Source of the DNA: Saprospiraceae bacterium
GTDB lineage: Bacteria; Bacteroidota; Bacteroidia; Chitinophagales; Saprospiraceae
Reading direction: 5' to 3'
Assembly (NCBI GenBank): GCA_016710585.1
Contig: JADJVN010000029.1
Location: 31,195-95,194, forward strand
DNA: 64,000 bases
The notes below the pieces were generated by a model. That model was not told where the DNA came from. It ran no database searches and worked only from the letters and a program-made list of their open reading frames with translations. Of the stretch, positions 40,498 to 52,007 are shown piece after piece. The position numbers and the translations under genes are program-made. The stretch's first letter is position 1. Every line of letters begins with the position of its first letter.

Positions 40498-43400
40498 ATG
40501 AAAACTTTAAAATATTTATTAGCATTACATATAATAACAATATTTAACATACAGGTTATCAATTCGCAAGGTTGTGGTAGTATCTCTGCCAATGCTGGTC
40601 CCGATCAGTTCACCTGCGATCCTTCGATGCCTATTCAATTAATGGGAAGCACTTCTGCGACAATGTTTACCTGGACTCCAGAAACTTATCTGAGTGACCC
40701 AAGTGCCTTAGATCCTTTTGTCAATGCACCTCCTGGAATCTATAAATATATCCTTACAGCAAAAGGAATTTCGACAACCAACCTTATCAATAATGGTGAT
40801 TTCGAAGCAGGAAATACTGGCTTTTCTTCAAGTTATGCCTATAGTTCAGATCTCAATGCTGAGGGTAGATACTATGTTGGACCTGATCCTAGTGCTACAC
40901 ATCCCGGTTTTAGTCCTTGTCCTGATTATTCCGGAGGAGGAAATCAAATCATCGTCAATGCATCTGTTAGTGCAGGGCTTAGTTTTTGGTGTCAAACAGT
41001 GAGCGTTATTCCTGGTAAAATGTATATTTTTAGTTTTCAATTGCAAAATGTGGTTGCAGCAAATCCAGGTCAAATTAATGTGACTTTCAATGGAGCTAGT
41101 GTAGGGAATATTTCAGCTGGAGGAGTATGCAATTGGACAATGTTTGAATATTGTTTTACAGCTACGACAGCATCAATAAATATATGTTTACGTGAAATGA
41201 CAGGTATTGCTGGGGGCAATGACTTTGCAGTAGATGATATCAGTCTTTTTGAAAAATGTGAGGACAAAGATGAAGTCATTGTAGAAATTGTAGACCTTAA
41301 AGCATTGATCAGTATTCCAAAAATTCCGGAATGCTCATCAGAGCCTTTTACTTTAAAAGGTAATGGCTCTTCTCTTGGTGCTAATGTAAAATGGGAATGG
41401 TCTGCAACAAATGGAGGGCGAATCGTTAGCACAAATGGTCAAGAAGCCACTGGTAAAGGTTCTGGTACTTATAAGCTTAAAGTGATCTACCAAAATGGTC
41501 TCAATAGATGTGAAAAAGAAGTCGAAATAGAAGTGCATATAGATGATGATCTCATCGGTGAAGTTTTTATTGATGGTGAAGCCACTTGCAATTTTGATAC
41601 TGTCATGCTCAGCGTCAATATCTCCAATGGAAGTGGAAACTATACTTATTTCTGGTCTCCTAGTTCTGCTATAACTAGAGGTCAAGGCAAATCTACTGCA
41701 TTCACTGTTTCACCTGGTAGGTTTGGTATCCTGGTCATCGATAAAATCACAGGATGCGAATTCGAACAAATATTCAATGTAGAAGGTGATACCATTGGCC
41801 CCAAAGGGGCTATACTTGGTGATTCTCTCATCACTTGTGATAAAAATATTGCATTGCTCAATGCCAATCTTCAAGACACAAACAAATATTCTTTTCAATG
41901 GATTTTGCCCGATAAATCCACACAATCTAAAACCAATATTAATTCAAGTCTAACTGGTAGATATCAATTAATTATCATCGATAAAAATACACTGTGTTCA
42001 GATACCAGTTCCCATCTCATTGCTGAGAATAAAAACATTCCTTCATTTAGTTTTGGAAATGATCTCACCATTGATTGTAAAAATACTAGTGTCAATGTTC
42101 AAGCTAATCAAACTGGTAATGGAAAATTTATCTACCAATGGACTTTCCCTGATGGCTCAACTGCTCTCGACAGTTCATTGCAAAATAAAAACTTAGCTCA
42201 AGGTGGTCTCGTCATCCTCAATGTAAAAAATCTTATCAATGGATGTGATGATGTGGATTCTATCATGATTCGCGATCTTAGGAAAATTCCATCTGTCGAT
42301 GCAGGTCAAAACAATACCATCACTTGTAAAAATACCAGCATCACACTTCAAGGTTCTTCCAATCTTTCTAACATGGCTTCTGTCATTTGGAAAATGAAAA
42401 TGGAACCATCATCAATAATCAAAACAATAATATCGTCACTGTCTCTCAGTCTGGAAAATACTTTTTTACAGTAATTGACAGTACCAATTTTTGTGAAAAT
42501 ACAGACAGTGTCCTCATCGATATTGATCAAAATAAACCAAAGGCTATCGTTGAGGCTGATAAGACTTTCCGCTGTGCTGATACACTCGTTACCATCGATG
42601 CTTCTCAGTCCGATTCAGGTTCGCGTTTGATCTATAGATGGTCAGATCCTTCAGGAAATATTGTCTCTGGAAATAATGCTAAAATCGCTACCGTCAAGAA
42701 TGCTGGTACTTTTACCATCGTCGTCATCGATACAATTAATGGTTGTTCTGATTCCGCTACGATCAACATCATTCCTGATCAAAACAAACCCATTGCTACT
42801 GCTATAACAAATGATGTTCTAGATTGCGACACCAAAGAAGTCAGCCTAACTGGAACAGTGAGATCCACCACTGGTGGTGCATTGCAATATTATTGGACAT
42901 CCACAAACAATTCTAATATCACTGACGCTAATTCCCTCAATCCAAAAGTTCAAACTCCAGGAACATATATCTTCTGGGCTGTAGATCAAATGAATGGTTG
43001 CAGCACGAGCATTCAGACTATTGTCACCATCGATACCCTTGCTCCTATTGCTTTTGCAGGGCTTGATCAAGAGTGGACATGTAGCTCCAAACAAAGCAGT
43101 TTGATGGCTTTGGATACTGCTTCAAATGCATTGAATTTTGAATGGACGACTCAAAATGGAAATATTAGTTCTTCTCCAAATAATGCACAAATTAATGTTA
43201 GCAATTTTGGTACTTATTTTCTCAAAGTGACCAATCCGAAAAATGGATGTGTCGCCTTTGATCAAGTTACCATCAAGCCCAATCTCAATAAACCTAGCAT
43301 TGCCTTACAAAAACCACCAGACTTAACTTGCATCACTACTATGGTCAATCTCACTTCCAATGGTTCTGCCACTGGTAGTCAATATCAATATACTTGGTCT

Positions 43401-44558
43401 ACAATTAACGGATCTCTGTCAGGCGCTACAAATCAATCCTCGACTTCAGCTTCCAAAAAAGCGTTCTACATTCTCACCATCATCGATACAAGCAATCAAT
43501 GCATCAGTATGGATAGTGTTTTTGTTGATGAAAATATTGTAAAACCAATCGTTGATGCTGGATTAGATCAAGTCATTGGCTGTAAAATTACCACTGCTAA
43601 TATTACTGCAAATACAGCTTCCCAAAATCAAAAAGTATGGTCCACTGTCAATGGTAATATTATCTCTTCAAATACACTTGATCGCATCTCTGTGGATCGT
43701 GAAGGAACTTATATTCTCACTGTTACAGATCCTGTCAATGGTTGTACTTCATCAGATGAAGTCATCGTGACCACAATCAAAAATATGCCTAATCAAATTG
43801 TTCAAAATATCATACAACCTCTATGTCCAGAAGATTATGGAGCTGTAGAAATTTTGAACACTTTTGGAGGAACTCAACCTTTCGAATATTATCTCAATAA
43901 TAGCAAAGTCAATTCAAACTTTATCAATGATCTTCCAGCTGGTCGATATACCTTGAAAGTCATAGACAGCAATGGATGTGAATTTGAAAAAACAATCGAT
44001 ATCGACAAAGCCACTGGCGTCAGTGTCAGCATTATTCCAGAAGTTACACTTTATCCCAATGATACCTTCCGTTTGAAGCCGCAATACTCGCTGCCCGATG
44101 ATAGCATCGCTTGGGTGAAATGGGAACCGATGGTCAATCTCTCCTGCTATGATTGTCTCTATCCAATTCATACTGCTGATGGTGAACAAATTTATACTGT
44201 CACTTTTGCAAATAAAAATGGTTGTACAGGGTCCGATGAAATCAAGATCATCGTCAATAAAAGAAATGTTTGGATACCCAATACATTTACCGTCAATGGT
44301 GATCAGTTGAATGATCGCTTTTTTCCCTTTGCTTCCAATGGTGCTGTCAAACAAGTTAAATTCTTAAGCATTTATGACAGATGGGGTGAAAAATTATTTC
44401 ATCTAGAAAATTTTCCAGCTAACAATCCCAATGTAGGTTGGGACGGCACTTTTAGAAATAATTATTGCAATCCTGGTGTCTACGTTTATGTCATCGAGAT
44501 TGAATGGAATAATGGCGAAACGCAAAAATTTATTGGCGATGTTACTTTGTTAAAATAA
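40498..44558 (+). CDS. Tandem T9SS adhesin-like gene, copy 1, one frameshift
   Basis: A secreted protein of about 1,353 residues. The signal peptide (1-23, ending NSQ) precedes a first Ig/PKD-like unit beginning CGSISANAGPDQFTCDP, a copy-specific region (about 95-245, NLINNGDFEAGNTGF: carbohydrate-binding-module-like) and about ten Ig-like units of 80-90 residues. A CHU_C sorting domain (WIPNTFTVNGDQLNDRFFP ... GDVTLLK) closes it. The frame breaks at 42391-42394, where four A stand in place of the five A in copy 2 (46551-46555). It probably forms a long surface stalk used in adhesion or gliding. Promoter details are unclear. Confidence 0.82.
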
Positions 44559-44647
44559 AATTATTTTAAATAGTTTAATTTCTGTGCCATAATATCAATC
44601 AGACCAAATAAATTTTGTACTTTGACGCAACTTTTAGAATTTTTACA

Positions 44648-47600
44648 ATGTATTCTCTTAAAAAACTACTCATTTTCATATTTATTACATATGTAATAAA
44701 TCATAATCTATCTGCTCAAGGATGCAATGGATTAAATGCTAATGCTGGTCCTGATCAATTTACCTGTGATCCCTCTATGCCACCGCAGCTAATGGGTAGT
44801 ACAAATGCGACTGAATTCATGTGGACTCCAATGACCAATTTAAGTGACCCATCAGTTTTGGATCCCATCGTCACTGCACCTCCTGGTATCTACAAATATA
44901 CCCTAACAGCTAAAGGGATTTCTACAGTCAGCTTAATCACCAATGGTGATTTTGAAGGTGGTTTCTCAGGATTTTCTACTGCATATTCGAGAGGATTTCC
45001 AGGTGGTGGATTTGGCCCAGGAAATATTGATGTTGGAACATTTCCTCCGGCATATAATGGAGGTTTTTCGCCTTGTGGTGACCATACTAGTGGTAGTGGT
45101 AATCAGTTAATCGTTGACGCAAGTACGGCTGCTGGAACTAATGTATGGTGTCAAACGGTGCCTACAGTGGTTGGAAGAATGTATCAGTTTACGATGTTTT
45201 CACAAAGTGTCTATCCTGCAAATCCTGGACAGCTAAATGTGAAAATAAATAATGCAAGTATAGGTACAACCAGTGCTGGTGGCTTGTGTTCATGGACAGA
45301 ATTTTCAGTATGTTTTACAGCAACGTCATCTTCTTCAAATATCTGCATTGCAGAAATGAGTGGTATTGGATTGGGAGCTGATTTTGCTATAGATGATATC
45401 AGTCTTTTTGAAAAATGTGAGGACAAAGATGAAGTCATTGTAGAAATTGTAGACCTTAAAGCAATGATCAGTATTCCTAAAATTCCAGAATGTTCATCAG
45501 AGCCATTTACATTAGTTGGAACTGGATCATCTCTAGGAGCTAATGTTACATGGGAATGGACTGCAACTAATGGTGGACGTATCGTAGGAACCAAAGGTCA
45601 AGAAGCCACTGGAAAAGGTTCTGGTACTTATAAGCTTAAAGTGATCTATCAAAATGGTCTCAATAGATGTGAAAAAGAAGTCGAAATAGAAGTGCATATA
45701 GATGATGATCTCATTGGTGAAGTTTTTATTGATGGTGAAGCCACTTGCAATTTTGATACTGTCATGCTCAGCGTCAATATCTCCAATGGAAGTGGAAACT
45801 ATACTTACTTCTGGTCTCCTAGTTCTGCTATTACTAGAGGTCAAGGTAAATCTACTGCATTCACTGTTTCTCCAGGAAGATTTGGTATCCTTGTCATTGA
45901 TAAAATCACAGGCTGCGAATTCGAACAAATATTCAATGTAGAAGGTGATACCATTGGCCCCAAAGGGGCTATACTTGGTGATTCTCTCATCACTTGTGAT
46001 AAAAATATTGCATTGCTCAATGCCAATCTTCAAGACACAAACAAATATTCTTTTCAATGGATTTTACCTGACCAAACAACACAATCTAAAACCAATATTA
46101 ATTCAAGTCTAACTGGTAGATATCAATTAATTATCATCGATAAAAAATACGCTGTGTTCAGATACCAGTTCCCATCTCATTGCTGAGAATAAAAACATTC
46201 CTTCATTTAGTTTTGGAAATGATCTCACCATTGATTGTAAAAATACTAGTGTCAATGTTCAAGCTAATCAAACTGGTAATGGAAAATTCATCTACCAATG
46301 GACTTTTCCTGATGGATCGACAGCTCTCGACAGTTCATTGCAAAATAAAAACTTAGCTCAAGGTGGTCTCGTCATCCTCAATGTAAAAAACCTTATCAAT
46401 GGATGTGATGATGTGGATTCTATCATGATTCGCGATCTTAGGAAAATTCCATCTGTCGATGCAGGTCAAAACAATACCATCACTTGCAAAAATACCAGCA
46501 TCACACTTCAAGGTTCTTCCAATCTTTCTAACATGGCTTCTGTCATTTGGAAAAATGAAAATGGAACCATCATCAATAATCAAAACAATAATATCGTCAC
46601 TGTCTCTCAGTCTGGAAAATACTTTTTTACAGTAATTGACAGTACCAATTTTTGTGAAAATACAGACAGTGTCCTCATCGATATTGATCAAAATAAACCA
46701 AAGGCTATCGTTGAAGCTGATAAGACTTTCCGTTGTGCTGATACACTAATCACCATCGATGCTTCTCAGTCCGATTCGGGTTCGCGATTGATATATAGAT
46801 GGTCAGACCCTTCAGGAAATATTGTCTCTGGAAATAATGCTAAAATCGCTACCGTCAAGAATGCTGGTACTTTTACAATCGTCGTCATCGATACACTTAA
46901 TGGTTGTGCTGATTCCGCCACAATCAACATCATTCCTGATCAAAACAAACCCATTGCTACTGCTATAACAAATGATGTTCTAGATTGCGACACCAAAGAA
47001 GTCAGCCTAACTGGAACAGTGAGATCCACCACTGGTGGTGCATTGCAATATTATTGGACATCCACAAACAATTCTAATATCACTGACGCTAATTCCCTCA
47101 ATCCAAAAGTCCAAACTCCAGGAACATATATCTTCTGGGCCGTAGATCAAATGAATGGTTGCAGTACAAGTATTCAGACTATTGTCACCATCGATACCCT
47201 TGCTCCTATTGCTTTTGCAGGGCTTGATCAAGAGTGGACATGTAGCTCCAAACAAAGCAGTTTGATGGCTTTGGATACTGCTTCAAATGCATTGAATTTT
47301 GAATGGACGACTCAAAATGGAAATATTAGTTCTTCTCCAAATAATGCACAAATTAATGTTAGCAATTTTGGTACTTATTTTCTCAAAGTGACCAATCCTA
47401 AAAATGGATGTGTCGCCTTTGATCAAGTCACCATCAAGCCCAATCTCAATAAACCTAGCATTGCCTTACAAAAACCGCCAGACTTAACTTGCATCACTAC
47501 CATGGTCAATCTCACTTCCAATGGTTCTGCCACTGGTAGTCAATATCAATATACTTGGTCTACAATTAACGGATCTCTTTCAGGCGCTACAAATCAATCC

Positions 47601-48719
47601 TCGACTTCAGCTTCCAAAAAAGCGTTCTACATTCTCACCATCATCGATACAAGCAATCAATGCATCAGTATGGATAGTATTTTTGTTGATGAAAATATTG
47701 TAAAACCGATCGTTGATGCAGGATTAGATCAAGTCATTGGCTGTAAAATTACCACTGCTAATATTACTGCAAATACAGCTTCCCAAAATCAAAAAGTATG
47801 GTCCACTGTCAATGGTAATATTATCTCTTCAAATATACTTGATCGCATCTCTGTGGATCGTGAAGGAACTTATATTCTCACTGTTACAGATCCTGTCAAT
47901 GGTTGTACTTCTTCAGATGAAGTCATCGTAACCACAATCAAAAATACGCCTAATCAAATTGTTCAAAATATCATACAACCTCTATGTCCAGAGGATTATG
48001 GTGCTGTAGAAATTTTGAACACTTTTGGAGGAACTCAACCTTTCGAATATTATCTCAATAATAGCAAAGTCAATTCAAACTTTATCAATGATCTTCCAGC
48101 TGGTCGATATACCTTGAAAGTCATAGACAGCAATGGATGTGAATTTGAAAAAACAATCGATATCGACAAAGCCACTGGCGTCAGTGTCAGCATTATTCCA
48201 GAAGTTACACTTTATCCCAATGATACTTTCCGTTTGCAGCCGCAATACTCTCTGCCCGATGATAGCATCGCTTGGGTGAAATGGGAGCCGATGGTCAATC
48301 TCTCCTGCTATGATTGTCTCTATCCAATTCATACTGCTGATGGTGAACAAATTTATACTGTCACTTTTGCAAATAAAAATGGTTGTACAGGGTCCGATGA
48401 AATCAAGATCATCGTCAATAAAAGAAATGTTTGGATACCCAATACATTCACCGTCAATGGTGATCAGTTGAATGATCGCTTTTTTTCCCTTGCTTCCAAT
48501 GGTGCTGTCAAACAAGTTAAATTCTTAAGCATTTATGACAGATGGGGTGAAAAATTATTTCATCTAGAAAATTTTCCAGCTAACAATCCCAATGTAGGTT
48601 GGGACGGCACTTTTAGAAATAATTATTGCAATCCTGGTGTCTACGTTTATGTCATCGAGATTGAATGGAATAATGGCGAAACGCAAAAATTTATTGGCGA
48701 TGTTACTTTGTTAAAATGA
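44648..48719 (+). CDS. Tandem T9SS adhesin-like gene, copy 2, one frameshift
   Basis: Same architecture and length as copy 1, which lies 89 bp upstream. I chose the ATG at 44648 (MYSLKKLLIFIFITYVINHN, signal peptide) rather than the in-frame upstream one at 44615. The signal peptide and the region at about 95-245 (NGDFEGGFSGFSTAYSRGF...) differ clearly from copy 1, but from about 45378 on the two are nearly identical. The frame breaks at 46142-46147, where six A stand in place of five in copy 1 (41983-41987). Its TGA stop overlaps the ATG of the pseudouridine synthase gene, unlike copy 1, which ends in TAA followed by a gap. Confidence 0.82.
45378..48719 (+). repeat. 3.3-kb near-identical duplicate of 41220-44558
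   Basis: From the codons for DDISLFEKCEDKDEVIVE to the stop, both copies share almost every base, with scattered silent changes and a few amino-acid differences. A slightly more diverged patch lies at 45470-45610. The upstream 700 bp of the genes are much more diverged, which points to a recent duplication or to gene conversion limited to the repeat and C-terminal part. Confidence 0.9.
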
Positions 48720-49417
48720 GTTATAATTTCAATGATTTCATCTTACATGATGAAAAAAACTTTACAGTAATAAACAAACCTGCAGGACTTCAAACCGAAA
48801 ATGATAGATTGGGGAATCCTAGTGTTGAAAATTTATTTGAAGCCCATTTGCTTTCAATAAGTAGAATCAATGCAAGGCCATACATTGTGCATAGGCTGGA
48901 TAGACCTGTGAGTGGATTACTTGTTCTAGCAAAAAGCAAAACAGCATTGAATCACTTTCAAGAACAAATCAATGAAGGCAAGTTTAGAAAAAAATATATT
49001 GCTCGATGTCATGGAATATTTGCAGAAAAAGAAAAAGACCTTAGACATTTCCTGGTAAAAAATCTAAAAGAATTTCGCACTGATGTCTTTGATGAAGAAG
49101 TAACGAATTCAAAAGAATCCACATTACATTACAAAGTTTTGCATGAGCATGAAAATGCTTCATATCTCGATGTGGAATTATTCACAGGCAGGTATCATCA
49201 AATTCGAGGACAGTTTGCTCATATTGGACATCCATTGTGGAATGATCATAGATATGGTGCCGCCAAAATATCTGATGAATCTATTATTGGTTTACATGCT
49301 CATGCTCTTGAATTTTATAATCCCAATTCAAATAAAAAAATAAGCATGAACTGCTCACCTATAGGAGTTCCTTGGCAAGATTTTGAAAATAGCTATACGA
49401 GTACAAATACAAATTAA
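48716..49417 (+). CDS. RluA-family RNA pseudouridine synthase
   Basis: A 233-residue protein with the RluA motif HRLDRPVSGLLVLAKS (catalytic Asp about residue 62), an early VINKPAGLQTE and a late GRYHQIRGQFAHIGHPLWND. It isomerises uridine in rRNA or tRNA; the site is not predictable. No S4 domain is present. Its start overlaps the stop of adhesin copy 2 by 4 bp, an odd pairing of an RNA-modification gene with a surface-protein gene. Confidence 0.88.
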   Translation: MSYNFNDFILHDEKNFTVINKPAGLQTENDRLGNPSVENLFEAHLLSISRINARPYIVHRLDRPVSGLLVLAKSKTALNHFQEQINEGKFRKKYIARCHGIFAEKEKDLRHFLVKNLKEFRTDVFDEEVTNSKESTLHYKVLHEHENASYLDVELFTGRYHQIRGQFAHIGHPLWNDHRYGAAKISDESIIGLHAHALEFYNPNSNKKISMNCSPIGVPWQDFENSYTSTNTN

Positions 49418-49481
49418 CTCCACCAGTCTTGAACTTACATTAAATTGTACAAAAATAACAATTTAAATGGCTGCAAATTGT

Positions 49482-49489
49482 TAATTTTG
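49482..49489 (+). promoter_or_regulatory. Candidate -7 box for the kelch gene
   Basis: Reads TAATTTTG (TAnnTTTG), 118 bp before the ATG at 49607, giving a leader of about 110 nt. No clear -33 element. Confidence 0.35.
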
Positions 49490-49606
49490 CCGCTAAAGCT
49501 ATTTTTTATAAAACTGACAAAAGGGAGCTATTTAATCTTAAAAAATATAGAAAAAATAGACAATATTCCATTTCTTAAACATGATAAAATTAATAAAAGA
49601 ATAAAA

Positions 49607-50839
49607 ATGAAAATAATTAAAATAATATTCCTGTGTCTCATCACTATATTTTCATTTGCGCAAGCCAAATGGGAATTCGTCAATCCATTGCCTGTAATTG
49701 GTTCTGGAGTCCACCATCCATTAACCTTTTCCATTGGTGATTTTGGATATTCTGTAACAGGAAATATGTCTTTTAAAGATACGGCTCTCTACACTAAATT
49801 TTTTTATAAATATAATGCCCTCACTGATGAATGGATTGACATGCCTGATTTCCCAGGTCTAGGACGTTCCTATGGTGTAGGCTTAGCTTATAATGGCAAA
49901 GGATATGTTGGTTTTGGTATAGGCGCTGTCGGTAGCGCTTACAAAGATGTATGGGAATTTGATCCAGTAAAAGAAACATGGAAAAGATTAGCTGACTGCC
50001 CTTGTGAAGAAAGAATTCATCCCGCTTTTGTAGCAGCGAATGGAAAAATATTTGTTGGTGCAGGAAATAATTCTGCGAACTTAAAAGATTGGTGGGAATA
50101 CAATATCGAAACTGATAAATGGACCGCCAAATCTGAAATTCCTGGACCAAAAAGACATCATCCTTTTTATTTTGCAATAGACAGTTTTGCCTATGTTGGA
50201 TTTGGTCATGGTGATGAGCGTATCAATGGTGATGTGATCTATAGGGATTTTCATAAATACAATGTATTTACAGAAAAATGGACTAGCTTAGATACTTTCC
50301 CAGGAGAACAAAGAGTCGCTGGAATCCAATTTGATTCTAAAGGCAAAGGATATATCCTCTCTGGTGATGGACCAAGACATTTACCAATGAAGACTGGAGA
50401 ATTTTGGGAATACGATCCAAAACTGAATCAATGGAAAGCATTGACACCTCATATTGGCACAAGATCACTATGGGCTCCTGGTGGATTTGCTATTGGTGAC
50501 TATGCATATTTGATAGGAGGTGAAGGAGAATTGGGTATCACAAATGATGTCCAAAGAATCAGAATTCATGAATCAGTTACAAATACAAAAGATGATGAGA
50601 ATCAAAAATTCGATTTCAATGTAATGATAGACAAAAATTTCCTTTTACTAGAAGGGCTTGACCTGAATACAGCTACATACAATATAATGATAAGTTCATC
50701 AACCGGTCAATCATTAATAAAACTAAACAAAATAAATTCAAACAAACTTGATATTCACAATTTAAGTGAGGGGTATTACAATATCACGCTATCAGATGAG
50801 AAACATGTTGTAAGTAAAGGATTTATCAAAATGAATTAA
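49607..50839 (+). CDS. Secreted kelch-repeat beta-propeller protein with T9SS type A sorting signal
   Basis: A 410-residue protein starting at MKIIKIIFLCLITIFSFAQA, a clear signal peptide; the frame runs upstream to 49445 but those residues would spoil it. About six kelch units follow (YNALTDEWIDMPDFPG, WEFDPVKETWKRLADCP, WWEYNIETDKWTAKSEIPG, KYNVFTEKWTSLDTFPG, FWEYDPKLNQWKALTPH). The last 70 residues (NTATYNIMISSSTGQSLI ... LSEGYYNITLS) form a T9SS type A sorting domain. It is probably a surface or secreted binding protein; no catalytic motif was seen. Confidence 0.82.
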   Translation: MKIIKIIFLCLITIFSFAQAKWEFVNPLPVIGSGVHHPLTFSIGDFGYSVTGNMSFKDTALYTKFFYKYNALTDEWIDMPDFPGLGRSYGVGLAYNGKGYVGFGIGAVGSAYKDVWEFDPVKETWKRLADCPCEERIHPAFVAANGKIFVGAGNNSANLKDWWEYNIETDKWTAKSEIPGPKRHHPFYFAIDSFAYVGFGHGDERINGDVIYRDFHKYNVFTEKWTSLDTFPGEQRVAGIQFDSKGKGYILSGDGPRHLPMKTGEFWEYDPKLNQWKALTPHIGTRSLWAPGGFAIGDYAYLIGGEGELGITNDVQRIRIHESVTNTKDDENQKFDFNVMIDKNFLLLEGLDLNTATYNIMISSSTGQSLIKLNKINSNKLDIHNLSEGYYNITLSDEKHVVSKGFIKMN

Positions 50840-50882
50840 TAAGTATTTTTTATTTTATCGAAATCATCAAAATAAAACAAAG

Positions 50883-51869
50883 TTGCAAAACGATTGGTTA
50901 GAACAAGTAGAAAAAGACATTGCTCCAAAAAAAATAAATGAGCTAAATCATATTATTGCTGAGCATATTCAATATCCTGCCATTGCATTTTTCAACAATA
51001 ACAAACATCCTTATACTGGTCTAGACAAAAATTCGGCTGACTGGAAAATTACGCATGAAGTAACAGTAAACGATATCAACACTTCAAATAAAATTGCTCT
51101 TGAAGCATTAAAACATGGAGCTGAATCTTTGATTTTTCAAATAAATAAATTTCTTGAAGAAAATGAGATTAAATCACTCTTATCAGGAATTGAATTGGAC
51201 TGAATCGAGACAAATTTTATTTTCTCTCATAATCTTAGCATTGATGATATTTCGACCTTTAAAATCCACATAAAAAAAATATTTCCAGAATCTTCCAAGG
51301 CTACAATTAATTACTACTCAAAAAATACTAACCAGCATACTTCATATTTTGAATTTGAATATTTAAACGATGATGAAAAAAATTATGAAATCTGGGCTAA
51401 AACCATATTGTCTATTTTTGAACAAAAAGCCATTCAAAAAATATTTATAAATTTTAAAGGCAGAAGTAGTTTTATTTGGAACATCGTCCAACTGCGATCA
51501 CTTCGACTGATTATAGATAGGCTTTGTGAAATCGAGGCCATTGAAAAATTGGATTTTGATATCCATTTTTCTGTCGATAAAGAATATATCAATTCCAATC
51601 CTCATCAAAACATGATAGGGCTCACCAATATCGGAATGTCTGGTATACTTGGAGGAGCAGATTCCATTTCTTTAGCCATTGATCACGAACATGAGTCAGA
51701 TAATATTTGGATATTGAGCAGTATTCACTTGCAATATATATTAAAAGAAGAAGCAAAATTAAATAAGGTCATCAATCCCGTAAAAGGGTCTCATGGCATT
51801 GAATCAATGACTGATGAACTATGCATAAAATTATGGAATTATTTTCAATTGATCTCAGGTCAAAAATGA
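50883..51869 (+). CDS. mutA: Methylmalonyl-CoA mutase small subunit, interrupted by an in-frame stop
   Basis: The frame starts at a TTG at 50883 (MQNDWLEQVEKDI) and reads 106 codons to TGA at 51201. The same frame then continues without another stop to 51869 with typical mutase sequence (YEIWAKTILSIFEQ, GMSGILGGADSISLAIDH, GSHGIESMTDEL). Restoring TGA to TGG would give one protein of about 328 residues. The small subunit pairs with MutB and lacks the B12 domain here. It precedes the biotin carboxylase and mutB genes, matching a propionyl-CoA/methylmalonyl-CoA pathway. The stop is either a sequencing error or a real loss; TGA is used as a normal stop by neighbouring genes. Confidence 0.72.
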
Positions 51870-52007
51870 TAATTACTTATAAATTTATGCATAGCTATTT
51901 TAAATAAAAATTACTTTGACCTATCCTAAAAATATTTTTTAAACTTAAAATGCGATAGCAATTTATTTTATTAAAATTGATTATCGCACAAAGTAAATAC
52001 AATAAAA

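Noticed and set aside
41070..48515. Antisense and shifted frames of 60-170 codons in both adhesin genes
   Set aside because: They occur in pairs at the same place in the two copies and follow the codon pattern of the sense genes; no domain is visible.
51201..51203. TGA recoded as Trp or selenocysteine in mutA
   Set aside because: TGA ends other genes here, mutases contain no selenocysteine and no SECIS-like hairpin was noticed just after the codon.
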